Part shown: piece by piece, positions 13,201 to 23,953 of the stretch
Layout: the number at the start of each line of letters is the position of its first letter
Position numbering within the stretch: the first letter of the stretch is position 1
Made by a program: the position numbers and the translations under genes
The notes under the pieces: model-generated
What the model saw: the letters and a program-made list of their open reading frames with translations, nothing else
What the model was told of the DNA's origin: nothing
Database searches by the model: none
DNA from: Triatoma infestans
Taxonomy: Eukaryota > Arthropoda > Insecta > Hemiptera > Reduviidae
Assembly (NCBI GenBank): GCA_011037195.1
Contig: JAAEAF010006181.1
Location: 21,435 to 85,434 of the forward strand
DNA length: 64,000 nt
Direction: 5' to 3'

Positions 13201-16200
13201 ATTTAAATGTATCCGTTAGTGATGGCGTATATACAAGTGTTTCTTCTATTCAGTTATATATGATTCCATCAAACCAACATAGTCCAAGATTTGAGAAACC
13301 AATATACGAAGTTGGAATAAAAGAAAATTTAATGGCTGGAACTTATGTGATAACTGTAACGGCTGAGGATAATGACGTGAACACTGGACATTATATACAT
13401 TACAGCATTGCATCTGAGAAGATGCTTCATTATTTTACGATTAACAATTTGACAGGTTTATAATTTTCTATTTATGTTTACCTAATTGTAAAATAATAAC
13501 TTTTGTTGTGCATTTTGCCAAATTTTGATTTGTATTTTTGGTTTTGCTTTTTAGGTGAAATCAGGACCAGAGTGCCACTGGACAGAGAGTCTAAGGATTA
13601 CTATGAAATTGTGGTGATGGCAAAAGATAATGGGGGCCGTAGTGGATTCACTACAGTCAGCGTTACAGTAATCGATATAAATGATAATAGTCCACAGTTT
13701 TTATCACCGCGATTCTCTACCGCTATCTATAGTAATGCATCATCGACAACACCTATTCTTCAGGTACGCATCTGATCAAACTCCATCGTGGTTTGGACGA
13801 AGCCTTTTACTATTTCACATGAAAACAACGTTTTAGCGAAGGAATTTTATGCGTATATGCCTATATATGTGTGTGTTTTTGTATGTGTGAAGAGAAAGAG
13901 AAAGTGAGAGAAACTTGAATGGACAACATTACTAAAAAATGGAAAATCGCAGCAAGTTCAAACTTCACAATTCCTTTTAAAGTACCCTATAGGATAGACA
14001 CTAACATTTTGACGCATTATTATTATGACCGGAAAATGCTTTTGTTGATTTTTTTTTCTTCTAATTTTAGCGTTATATGTTGAAAGCAGGACCAACTTGA
14101 CTTTCCTCAAACTTACTGTTCTAACTACTAAACACATACAGGTCTAGTTCTTTTATTAGAAATCAGATTTTATGAATGACTAGAAGGAGATCTGAAGTTA
14201 GGCTTCCTTCTCAGACATTTTTCAATAATTCTATGGTTCTACGACCTCTATAATATTAAGGGCAACTAAACGTTTAGTAAAAGTTCAAGGCCAAAAGAAA
14301 ATTTGTCATTTTAGAATAGTGGAAATTGCAATTAGAGAAAGTTGTATTCCCATTAAAAAAAAGGAAACAGTTAATCACAGTTATTAAATATGAATTCTTT
14401 CAGGTTCAGGCAGTAGATTACGATGAAGGCTTATCTGGATCTTTAGAATATTTAATATATGCAAGTGGTAAAAAAGAGAATTTAGGATTATTCAATATAG
14501 ATAAGACCAATGGAAACATCTTCCCTACGTCATTGATATTAGAATACGGTAATAAGGACTTTCATTGTTTACTAAATTGTGCTATGTTTATTATTCTGAC
14601 GAAATAATTGTAAATAAACTTAGCTTTTCATTAATTTATTTTTATTGTTTCAGAAAAGACATTATAGCAATTTTTTGTGAGGGCTATGGATAATGGTTCG
14701 CCTGCCTTAGTTACTGAAGTTGCTGTTTCAATATTTATTGCGCCATTAAACATAAAATTACCCGTTTTTAAAAATGATGCCGATACATTCTTTATTTCTG
14801 AAGCTACTGAAGTTGGTAAGTAGAATTTGAATAATTGAAAAGATTATGATGACTAATATATATTACCAATTTGCTAGAATTAATATAATGAGAATTTTCT
14901 CTCATTAAAAGCTTGTTTTCTTAATTTGTCTTACAGGTAGCTTAGTTACAGTTGTAAGTCCATCAAGTGATATTAACATGAAATTTAGTTTATATGGGAA
15001 AAGCGCAAAATTATTTGATATTAACAAAAATGGCCAAATAACATTGTCTAGGCCGTTAGATAGAGAAGAGACAGCAACACATAAATTAGCCGTATTATGC
15101 GAAACCATTTCCAAGCCCTCGTTGTCATTCACGCATATAATCACTTTACATATATTAGATGTGAATGACAACAAACCATCATTTGAATCAGCTGTTTATG
15201 AAGTTTTTGTACCTGAAGACACACCTCATGGAGTTCCCATTATTAAAGGTTCTTTTTTTATCCCATTTTCTTTTATTTTATAGATTAATGTATGGAAGTA
15301 TGAGCATGGCTCCCCGCAATGCTGCATAACATCTGGGATTTTATCCGTCGAAGCATGCGTATTTTTCTTTTTCCTCAAACAACAAGCCTGGCTCTGACGA
15401 TGGATGAGAATCCGAAAGCGATCAGGAAAAAGAAAAAGAAGCATGCAACGACGGATAAAATCCCAGATATGTATTAATATTTGAGTTTTGTGTCATTTAT
15501 ATATAAATATTTGTTACAGTTAATGCGAACGATGCTGATGAAGGCAAAAATGGAGAGATTCATTATTGGATGGAAGACGGATTAGGCATGTTTACACTGG
15601 ATCGAGTTACAGGATGGATTCTTACTTTGGCACCTTTAGACTGGGAAAAACAGACCGAATTTAAATTTAGCGTAGTTGCATTTGATAATGGGAATCCTGC
15701 TTTAAGTGATAAGTGTACAGTATATGTACATGTTTTAGATGTCAATGATAATCCTCCAGTTTTCATTGAAAATATGTGGAATATTTCAAGTAAGTCTTTC
15801 AATTTATTACATTTATAATTTATTTTCTTATAAATTTGATATTTAAAAAAGAAGGGAAAAGTCTTATTAATAGGTTACATTGATAATACAGAAATATAGA
15901 ATACATATTTCATTCAGAATACTCTTTATTAATACAGTCTGTTTGTTTTGTTTAGTAGCGGAAGATGCTTCTGTTGGTACATCTCTTATACCTCTTGAAA
16001 CAACAGATGCAGATGCAGAATCTAAACCCTTAGATTTTTTCATTATCGACGGTGATGATAATTGTAATTTTAATGTAAATAGTTCGGGAATAGTTTATAT
16101 TTCAAGAAATTTAAATAGAGAATACATAGATAAGTATATATTGACTGTTTTGGCAACTGACGGAAAATTTTCAGCTTTAAGTAAGATTACTATCGATGTT

Positions 16201-19200
16201 CTCGATGTAAATGGTAAGTTGTGGGTTTAACAGTAAGACCGTTATTTAACAAATTATTGTGGATTATTTTTATTGGTTTTAATTTTATATTATCTATTTT
16301 CAGATGAAAAGCCTGAATGCTTGAAGAATATTTATAAAGTACAGATAAGTGAGGATGTATCAATAGGAACTTACGTCACAGCTATTCAGACTTTTGATCC
16401 GGATTTAATTCCAAATATTAAATTTCTTCTAGAAGGGGAAAATAGTGCTCATTTTACAATTAATAATTTTACAGGTACTTTTATGTGCAAATCATATAGA
16501 TAACCAAATATCTCTACATTTTATTTTTATCACGATTTGATTCATATCAATAAATAAAAAAAATTTTGCAGGGGAAATCAGAACTAACATACTGTTAGAT
16601 CGAGAAACGGTAGCTGAATATGATTTAGATGTACATGTTGTTGATACTTATAATTCAAGTTGGAGCTGCAGTTCCAGAGTGTTGGTTACTTTGTTGGATA
16701 TCAATGACTCACCTCCCAAATTTATATTATCTAATCTTAGTGCATCACTTCCCGAAAATTCTAAAGTAGGAGCTGTAGTGACTTTAGTACATGCAGTTGA
16801 TAGTGATATTGGTAACGTGTATTAAAATATTTGATCATAAAATGAATTTAAATGCAAGATTATTTCACTGTTAAACTGTTAAAAAAAAACTTCCACTGAT
16901 TTAAAAAACATTTGTTAATTTTTGCAGGAATGAATTCTAAACTACGTTATTCGCTGACTGATTCAGCAAAAGGAATGTTTAGCATTGTATCTAATACTGG
17001 TTTAGTACGTCTGGCTAAGAAACTAGATCGCGAATTACAGGAAAGGTACACACTAGTTGTCCGAGCACGTGATGAAGGTTCACCACCTCTGTCCTCAACA
17101 GCGCCTCTTGTAGTCAGAGTGCTTGATGTTAATGATAATCCTCCAGTAAGTGCTCTGTTTAGACCTACTCCTTTAAGCTTGTATTTTAATGTACAAGCGC
17201 ATTGTTGATATTTTATGAAATTGTAAATTCATTTCTGCTTTATTTTTTTTAAAATACCTTGTAAATTACAAAAGAGATTTGATATGTGAAATTAATTTAA
17301 TGTTACTTTTTTTTTATAAGGTTTTTGTAAAAAATGTATACTCAGTAGAAGTGGCCGAGAGTGCCCCACTTGATACAGATATTTTGAGAGTGGAAGCTTA
17401 TTCTGCCGATATTGGAGTAAATGCCGAAATTGTCTATTCCATTGCTGGAGGTAATGAAGATGGCAGATTTTATTTGGATTCTAAAACTGGTAATTTTATC
17501 TTACTTGTAATCTGAATAGGAAAGTAATGTTGATATTTATTTTTATATTTATACTTAAAATTTGTTTTTTATTTTCTTTTTTAGGAGTATTAACTATTTT
17601 ACAGCCCCTAGATTATGAAGCTTTAAAAAGTTATATACTGACTGTGGAAGCGACAGATAGAGGCGATCCGCCGCTTTCAAGTCAAGCTTTAGTCAACATA
17701 TCTGTGATAGATTCTAATGACAATACGCCTATTTTTGTACAAGTTATTTATACTGCTACAGTCCCTGAAAATATTAGTGTTGGCAGTACTATTATTCAGG
17801 TAAACATCTACATGGCGCCTTTATTAAAGTATTTAGAAGTTGGAAGTTATTTGGAAGTTGGATTTCTTCTTTTGTGGAATTTTCTGATGAAGATTTCTTC
17901 TAAAAACTGATGTTTCTAAAACTGGGAGTCGTAACAAGGTCCGCATACCGCATTTACAAAAACTCACATTATGCACCACCACAGGCCTCCTTTTTAAGGT
18001 CCCCTTTTTCCTAGCAGCCTCAAATTTAAATCTCTTTTCCCGAACAAATAATTACCTGTTACAAATAGTATCTATTTTTAGACATTCAGTTATAAAACAA
18101 AAACCTAGGAAGTCCAGAAACAGTCTGGTCTTTTACTTTCGTTCGCGAAATATTTTCTGTCATAGGGTCTTATCCAACCAAAACTCGTAGCATAAAACTA
18201 CACTGACACAGAAATTAAAATGGTTTCATAGGAGCAATAAAAATTATGACATCTAAAAAATGGGGTTCAAACTAAAAGTTTAAATATACAAACATAAAAA
18301 ATGACTAATGGAGTTAAAATCATCTAAAAAAAGTGATTAGTCAGCGTTTATAATATAATCGACCGTCGGCGACTTTAACTCAAAAAAAAAAAAAAAAAAT
18401 TAATAAATTCTGCAACCATATTTAGATTCTACACAGAAAAGCTATGGGATCATATTAGAACTGTTTTATTATTTAAAGTTTCATACCAAGTTAACATTTT
18501 CTTTGTTTTATTTAAATTATATTCCTTTTTAAAGGTTTCAGCTACTGATGCTGATTCTGGAGATAACGGAAGAATTACTTATCATTTAGAAAAAGGAGAT
18601 TTATATCAACAATTTAGTGTTGATCCTAATAATGGTTATATCACAGTTTTAAAACCGTTAGATAGAGAAACTGTAAGTATTATTATAATTTTAAAAAAAA
18701 AATACAATATTTTTAATATACAATTTATTACAATTGACAATAACTAATATATCTCTTGAAAGATTTCTAGTTATAAACTCATCATTAAGGCTACTGATTC
18801 TGGACCAATTATTTCATTATCAAGTGCAGTTACCGTTAATGTAGAAATTCTAGATGTAAATGACAATCCTCCCCTATTTTCCCAGTCAAATTATTCAGCA
18901 GTAATTCAGGTGACTATTTTAAAAAGTGCTCAAACTTCGTAATATTTTATTAGAAAATTTTAATAACCTTCTTCGATATTTGCTTTTATCTTTTTATAGG
19001 AAGGCAAATCTGCTGGCTGGTCGATTATAAAGTTGAATGTAACCGATGCTGATATTGGAGTTAATGCTGGACCTTTCACTTTCGATATTAGATCTGGAAA
19101 TGAAGGAAAACTCTTTAGAATTAGTTCTGATGGGACAGTGAGGACTGTTGCCAGACTCAGTCGTCGCATCCAACAATCTTATGTTCTTCAAATTCGTGTA

Positions 19201-22200
19201 TTCGATAGTGGGACGCCTCTTCTTTTTTCGGATACTTTACTAACAATAAAGGTGAAATGTACATTATGATGCTTTAAATAAAAATGTTTATAATTTAAAC
19301 TACAAGTATGATGTTGAATGATTATCATTTTTCCACTGTTGAGATAAATACAGCATTTTTTTCTCTACAAAGAACCATAATTTAAAATGTGAAAATTTCC
19401 AGGTAATAGAAGAATCACAGTACCCTCCAGCTCTTACACCCATGGACATTGTGGTTATTTCTTTTGAAGATAATTTTAAGAAAGGAGTCCTTGGTACTGT
19501 TCAAGCAACGGATCTCGATCCATATGACAAACTACATTTCAGTTTAATTGGTGATCCCGTTGGTTTTCAAATCGATCAAAGAACTGGGATTATAACGGCT
19601 ACAAATGTTGACAGTGGCCAGTATAAGGTTAATGTTTCCGCAACAGATGGAAAATATACATCAAGTGTTATTGTCACAGTTAATATTCAGCCACTCTTTC
19701 CTGAAATGTTATTGACAGCTTTCAGTATAAGGTGAGGAATGCCTTAAGACTGTACTTCTTTTGGATTTACTTATAGTACGATTTCAGAGAGTTCGTGAAC
19801 TCGCTTAAATAAAATCAGCTCATGACCTTTATTTTTTTATAACTTCTAACTTAAAGTTTTTATTTCCTTCGATATGAATGTAGTGATAAGTTACAATAAT
19901 ATTACTGTTCTGACTGACTAATAGAAACAACCTATTGTTTCTGTTATTTTTGAAAGAATTTTTCAATGGATTAGCTATGTTATTATTTGTTTTTTAAGAC
20001 CTTTTATTTTCACTTACTGCTGTAATAGGAAGTAATAATGTGTTTTATTTGTCGATCATCTACACAACTTTTCTATATAATTTCATCAAAAGTACACTAT
20101 GCATGGAACTAGTCCATCTGCAGAGTTGCATTATAATAACTTAAAGTTCACCGCATATAAAAACAGAAATGAAATAAACATACAAAATAACAAGTAAAAT
20201 AAAATCTTACCGCCAGCGCACTCACAGATTCACTATGTGAGATAATAAAAGGAGCTATAATATAATTCATCTTATTTTGAACATAAGGTTTGTGTATTGA
20301 ACTCTCCAATAAGAAATATTCTATAATTCCAGGCTCTGCTATGATAGTTATCAGGATTCACTTCATATTTCCGAAATTAAAATTTTTACCGTAATAAATA
20401 TCTTCGTGTCTCCTAACACGAGTTTCTCTTAGTGCAATTAATTTATGTTTACAAACTTTTAGTTTGGTTTGCTATAAAACGAGATTCCTTGGTATCATAA
20501 ATGTGATTTAAGTGCTCTTCGCCTCAATCGACAAAACTTGTAGCGGCAAAATTTTAAACCTCCTTACAATAGGCCAAAATAAACCCCTAAAATTACATTT
20601 TTCCGGAAAAATGTTTCAAATATAAGTAATACTTTTTCATTGGTAGCTAATATTCTAATTTTATAAAATAAGTTGTGGCTCTTTTCGGGAAAATTCCAAA
20701 TTCTGTATAATCATATTTCCGATCAATCGATTTTCTTCAAATTTGAAATTCTAGCATTTCTTCTTACATATCTTAATAATAAATAGGTAGTACAACTATA
20801 AATTATAATAAAATTGTACTTAGAGGAAATCTTAACTTACTACTCCCTCAAGAATCACGAAAAAATCAATTTTTCTCGGAAAATGTTTCAGACAAAAGTG
20901 ATAAGCATTTATATGTATAGAATAGTATACGAAGTTTAAAGAAAATCGTTGGGGCCAATCACGAAAATTTGAAACATTCATTAAAGTCGCATATTCTGTT
21001 GATGGATTTTGACCGAAACATTCGTGTCAGATTTCTACGATTTTTTTACTTCCTCCTCTATTTTTGAGCTATGTAATCCAAAAAACATTAATCGCAGAAA
21101 ACTTGATATTCAGTTTCGGTACCACCAGCTAGATCTGATGAAGCATGAAGTGAAGGCCAAATTCACCAAATAAAATGCTATATTATTTACTAGTTTTCCA
21201 GCTTTTCGAAGCTCTCAAAAATGGTTCTAAAGAATTTATTTAAAATTCAATATTTACCAAATCATTTTCATTTTAAACATTTTTCTCCAATAGAATTTTA
21301 TTTTCGGAGTTTTTGAAAGTGGAGATGTGAGTCATTTTTCTCTCTAATGTATATGATTTCAGTAATCCTAAAGTATGATAGCCCTTCAATTCTTAAATGA
21401 TTATTACTATTATTTTCAGGTTAAAAGGAATGACTGCACATCACTTCGTATTAAGTGGACGCAAGAATATAATTCGTTTGCTCAAAAAACTTCTCAAGAC
21501 TGAAATTTTTCTACTCAGTATTCAACCATTTAATAAAGATTTAGATATTTTACTTTCATTCCAAGATGTGAGTTTTTTTTTTTAAATAATTTTTATAAGA
21601 TATTAATATGTTAATTGATATATCAATAATAATTATTCAATATTTTGTAGAACATACCTTTAGATGAGGTAATAAAAGCAATGGTTGAGTCAGGGTTACC
21701 CGTAATTCCCCACAAATGTGAATGCCAAAATGGTGGCATATGCCGTCAAAGATTGTCTATCATCCCTCAGAATATTATTACTACAGCAACTGGTGTCAAC
21801 AGTTTTGTTGCACCGGCTCATACCCACCGAATGTATTGTGCATGCCCTTCAACTCATACAGGTACTTGCGAAAATCATTTTCAGATTACTAATCATAGTA
21901 AACGATTTCTTTAGATTGAATTACAAAATTTTACAAATTGATTGTTATTAACAACTTTTAATTTCCATTTTTTTTTTTTTTTTTTTTTTAAAGGTGAACT
22001 GTGTGAAGTTTCTGTAAAAGATGCTTGTGACTGTCCTCCGCCAACAGTTTGTTCCCATCAGGGAGATAGTTTGACCGGATATTTTATGTGTGCATCGCCT
22101 CCGCCAGTCGCTCCTCTTTGCGCGGAGAATCATACATGTAATTCACCAAGCCAGGGTACCACCAGTAAATATATATTCAGCTATCAAAATATTATTATAG

Positions 22201-23871
22201 CTGTGGCTGGCCTGATAGCTATCTGCTTTACTGCAGTCGCTATTATAATTATTATTTGGTAAGGAAATATTATTTTTAATTTATGTTTTATGACTCATAA
22301 ATATATGGGCTTTAAATAGTTGATATTATTATTGTAGGAAATGTAGAAAAAGAAGAAGAGAAAATTCTAATGAAGATGGTAGTAGAAGAATGAAAGAAAT
22401 TAGAATATTGAATTCAGAAGCCAAGTGCAATTCTAAAATTAGCAATTTGAAAGCTTCTCAAGTAAGTTTAATATTCTTAAATGTAATGCACGTACTGGAG
22501 TAGTTCAAATATAAAAATTATTGTTAGATTAATGAGATAACTTTACTCTTTGATGATTTAAAATTTCCAATTCCATGTATTATTTCTTTAGCACATTCGG
22601 AGGCCTTCGTCGTACAATTGCGGCAACGATACTCTATATACAGCACTTCCCTTGAATAATCTGGATACTGTACGTAATTATGGTCTTGCAGGGGAAGAAT
22701 TAGAAAATGTTTCTTGTGATTATGTACAGAATATTACGAAAAATACGGATCCTACGACTAAAATAACTAATGGTATGTTTCTCTCATTTTCTTAAGTCTT
22801 AATATTTTGAAGAAGGCCAAACATCTTTTAGTGTATCATTTTGTATTCTATTAACGTTTCAGTATCTGTAACACGATTAATTGCATTTTAATATGTCATA
22901 TGTATAAATTTCAGATTTTAAATGCAGCAGTGGTGGCCGGCGAAGCTACCCTGAAGAGGAAACTAGACTGATGCAAGGTATTACATATTATTGAAATAGT
23001 TTTTATTTAATGCTAATATTTTTTTTGGGTCAAGATTTGTAGAGATTATAGAGATGAGGTAATTTAGTGGATTATAGAAGTTAATGTGAAGCTTCAGAAA
23101 CCTTTTTTGGGCTAATTATCATTTAAGCGATTGAATAGGCCTGATAAAATTGCAGTCGCCTAAGCATTTGAAAATATAAAGTTCTCTAGTTATCTCATTG
23201 AATTTAAATTTACTTCCCTCACATTAATAATTTATATTTATTCTAAGAAAGTATTTTTTTAATTGTAATTGATTAAAGGTTACCAATGGGATTGTACTGG
23301 TACACAATCCAATACAATTGCTAATATAGCTGAAGTGTCTTGCCCTGAAGATGAATCATCAAGTCCGCCAAGGTCGGATATTATCATTCACGAAAGTAAA
23401 GGTATATTACCTACCTTAAACAAGTTTTTGACTCTTTTTCTGAAAAATTTTTACTGATTTGCCATTTTTTTTTTCTCTTAATCAAATACATATACAATGA
23501 TTTAAAATATGCATTACTGCTTAATAAAACTAATAAGAGAAATTACAATTTTTGATATTTTTTATTAGTTTTGTATTAATTTAACACAAAGTGGAATAAC
23601 TCTAAAACTAAAGTTACTAAAACTCTCATGAATAACAGTTTCTCTATTTAATGAAAAACGCTAAATATACATCCATTTCTGTACTCGTTGAAATTATAGT
23701 GAAAATTGAGAATTATTAGCTTGATCAATTGTTTGTTTGTTTACAGTTGGAGAGGAATCTTCTCCGAGATTCCCTTTATCGGGGTACGACATACCATCAT
23801 ATGGCTTTCCTAACCAAAGCAGCACACCTAGTGCCATATGTGACATTGAAGAAACTGAAACCATATCATGA
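819..23871 (+). CDS. Fat-like atypical cadherin (large protocadherin), 5' partial, 44 exons, one in-frame TAG
   Basis: Very large single-pass adhesion receptor of the Fat family, which acts in planar polarity and tissue organisation at the cell surface. I assembled 44 exons by GT-AG borders; the phases close throughout and give 2,875 residues to the TGA at 23869-23871. In order the protein has about 23 cadherin repeats, a Fat-type juxta-cadherin segment, two EGF-like modules, one transmembrane helix and a cytoplasmic tail. The tail has NLDTVRNYG and YQWDC-type motifs that I recall from the Fat-like (Kugelei, FAT1-3) branch. That assignment rests on memory, so dachsous or Fat proper are less likely alternatives. 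Full Fat proteins have 34 repeats, so roughly ten lie upstream of this window. A single in-frame TAG (14665-14667, codon 1,507 of the visible frame) interrupts an otherwise intact gene. Confidence 0.85.
3305..3535 (+). mobile_element. tRNA-derived SINE copy 1
   Basis: The head resembles a tRNA: an A-box-like GCTAAGTGGTTAGCG and a B-box-like GGATTCGAGTCC about 30 bases later. A body containing GAACACTGTCCGGAGGCCGG follows, then an A-rich tail. AATTATT occurs just before (3294-3300) and after (3536-3542), a possible target duplication. Related copies on the minus strand lie at about 12035-12235, 45120-45300 and 48010-48290. It sits in a cadherin intron, and open frames here are by chance. Confidence 0.72.
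3921..3959 (-). ncRNA. Hammerhead-ribozyme-like motif (left arm)
   Basis: On the minus strand: ACC, core CTGAAGA, an imperfect hairpin of 18 bases, GAAA, then CGTC and GGT. The flanking ACC/GGT can pair as stem I, and ACGT is self-complementary, as in ribozymes that cleave as dimers after GTC. The core bases all match the consensus; stem II has one A/G mismatch. Activity is inferred, not shown. Confidence 0.5.
4023..4061 (+). ncRNA. Hammerhead-ribozyme-like motif (right arm)
   Basis: Plus-strand counterpart of the motif at 3921-3959: ACC, CTGAAGA (4026-4032), hairpin 4033-4050, GAAA (4051-4054), CGTC, GGT. It differs from the other arm by one base in the hairpin loop region. The core is intact by consensus. 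Confidence 0.5.
6361..6398 (-). ncRNA. Hammerhead-ribozyme-like motif (minus-strand copy)
   Basis: Its reverse complement is identical over 38 bases to 6588-6625: stem I CATC/GATG, core CTGAAGA, hairpin GGGC-GAAC-GCCC, GAAA, palindromic ACCGGT, and cleavage expected after GTC. One extra T sits between the core and stem II, which departs from the strict consensus. Confidence 0.55.
6588..6625 (+). ncRNA. Hammerhead-ribozyme-like motif (plus-strand copy)
   Basis: CATC (6588-6591), CTGAAGA (6592-6598), T, GGGC (6600-6603), loop GAAC, GCCC (6608-6611), GAAA (6612-6615), CCGGTC (6616-6621), GATG (6622-6625). CATC pairs with GATG as stem I and GGGC with GCCC as stem II. ACCGGT is self-complementary, so stem III could form between two molecules. 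The predicted cut is after C6621. The extra T at 6599 is the only deviation I see. Confidence 0.58.
7226..8822 (+). other. Long cadherin intron
   Basis: Intron between exons 7000-7225 and 8823-9075. Most is AT-rich and featureless. A GC-richer middle (about 7700-8280) looks like transposon-derived sequence and includes the transposase-like fragment at 8002-8170. Confidence 0.6.
8002..8170 (+). pseudogene. Possible mariner-type transposase N-terminal fragment
   Basis: The frame from ATG 8002 reads MLTMEPLNLDSRPFVVETFF, then continues with stops. I recall a similar opening (LSLDxRVFVVETYF) at the helix-turn-helix end of some mariner-like transposases. No catalytic DDE part follows, so at most this is a fragment. 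The match is from memory and short. Confidence 0.35.
8823..14815 (+). CDS. Fat-like cadherin, exons 11-24 of the window (cadherin repeats; contains the TAG)
   Basis: Exons: 8823-9075, 9160-9380, 9486-9667, 10427-10703, 10795-10965, 11048-11219, 11329-11553, 11747-11983, 12429-12629, 12892-13074, 13153-13455, 13555-13763, 14404-14548, 14654-14815. Linkers seen: DENDNAP, DVNDSPP, DINDNCP, DVNDNPP and DINDNSP, with degenerate ones at about 10450 (PIEDDG), 11373 (LDQETP), 12894 (DILDTAP), 13265 (SNQHSP) and 14745 (APLNIKLP). The last exon reads EKTL, then TAG, then QFFVRAMDNGSP. Tyrosine or another hydrophobic residue is usual at the stop position, so a single-base change would explain it. Using the alternative AG at 14667 as acceptor does not rescue the frame; it meets a TAA a few codons on. 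Confidence 0.83.
9745..10130 (+). repeat. Interspersed repeat family R (AAGAGGAAGTATTGT), copy 1
   Basis: Starts with TCTAATAAGAGGAAGTATTG, then a (TA)n stretch, then a conserved phrase of the type AGAATATCTCAAAAA...CAAATTTGGTATTCCAT...CAACCGGAAGT. Similar phrases occur at about 13850-14060, 47147-47420 and 61790-62000, and reversed at 28735-28925. It lies in the cadherin intron 9668-10426. No coding potential seen. Confidence 0.55.
12035..12235 (-). mobile_element. SINE copy 2 (same family as 3305-3535)
   Basis: Read on the minus strand it has TATAGCTCAGTGAGG (A-box), CCCGGATTTAAATCC (B-box) and then the shared body with AGAACACTGCCCGGAGG. It lies in the cadherin intron 11984-12428. The body matches copy 1 with many differences, so it is an older copy. 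Confidence 0.68.
13764..14403 (+). other. Cadherin intron with a degraded family-R repeat
   Basis: Between exons 13555-13763 and 14404-14548. The part at about 13850-14060 (TATGTGTGTG, then TGGAAAATCGCAGCAAGTTC, then TGACCGGAAAATG) is a decayed copy of the repeat seen at 9745-10130. The rest shows nothing recognisable. Confidence 0.5.
14937..19731 (+). CDS. Fat-like cadherin, exons 25-36 of the window (membrane-proximal cadherin repeats)
   Basis: Exons: 14937-15248, 15520-15789, 15956-16213, 16304-16474, 16572-16811, 16928-17145, 17321-17489, 17585-17799, 18535-18672, 18763-18909, 19000-19251, 19403-19731. Most linkers here keep the calcium motif: DVNDNKP, DVNDNPP, DVNDEKP, DINDSPP, DVNDNPP, DSNDNTP and DVNDNPP. 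The last linker (ESQYPP, about 19415) is degenerate. Repeats show the usual DxD/ATDAD, LDRE or LDYE, and GxI/L motifs. The block is fully open and every exon joins in phase, so the part of the protein after the TAG shows no sign of decay. Confidence 0.87.
15332..15468. mobile_element. Short palindromic element with a hammerhead-like loop
   Basis: Arms 15332-15375 and 15424-15468 are inverted copies (GGGATTTTATCCGTCG ... CGACGGATAAAATCCC, with a shared AAGCATGC). The loop carries CTGACGA (15394-15400), T, GGAT-GAGA-ATCC, GAAA (15414-15417), GCGATC. This is again the CTGANGA/hairpin/GAAA layout, but the segment after GAAA is not self-complementary, so it may be decayed. It lies in cadherin intron 15249-15519. 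Confidence 0.5.
17800..18534 (+). other. Cadherin intron, no recognisable feature
   Basis: Intron between exons 17585-17799 and 18535-18672. Composition shifts to a more GC-balanced stretch at about 17930-18370, possibly an old repeat, and there is an A-run at about 18383-18400. I could not assign it. Confidence 0.5.
19732..21419 (+). other. Largest cadherin intron in the window, no recognisable feature
   Basis: About 1.7 kb between the last cadherin-repeat exon and the Fat-type juxta-cadherin exon. AT-rich, with no long open frame, no inverted repeat and no family I recognise. Confidence 0.5.
21420..23871 (+). CDS. Fat-like cadherin, C-terminal exons: EGF modules, transmembrane helix, cytoplasmic tail, stop
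   Basis: Exons: 21420-21567, 21651-21861, 21994-22258, 22338-22461, 22592-22772, 22915-22977, 23279-23401, 23747-23871. The first encodes the Fat-type segment after the last cadherin repeat (RLKGMTAHHF onward, with LLSIQPFN). The next two make a cysteine-rich EGF-like pair (CECQNGG, then CACPSTHTGELCE, then CDCPPPTVC) and run in one exon straight into a hydrophobic helix of about 23 residues (IIIAVAGL to VAIIIIIW). A KCRKRRRE stop-transfer patch follows. No laminin-G domain is encoded between the EGF part and the membrane. The tail is about 190 residues and ends EETETIS. TGA is at 23869-23871. Confidence 0.88.
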
Positions 23872-23947
23872 GTGTCATACTGTAAATATATGTCTTATTT
23901 TTGTACAAATCTGTTGTGTATGTTAATTTTTATAACTTATATTCTTA

Positions 23948-23953
23948 AATAAA
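23948..23953 (+). terminator. Candidate polyadenylation signal AATAAA of the cadherin gene
   Basis: AATAAA lies 77 bases after the TGA stop codon, with T-rich sequence downstream. It is the first canonical signal after the stop and probably sets the 3' end of the transcript. Confidence 0.6.

Noticed and set aside
14654..14667. Alternative acceptor (ATTATAG at 14667) that would splice out the in-frame TAG
   Set aside because: Joined to the phase-1 donor at 14548 it reads GCA ATT TTT TGT GAG GGC TAT GGA TAA, losing the cadherin frame and stopping at once.
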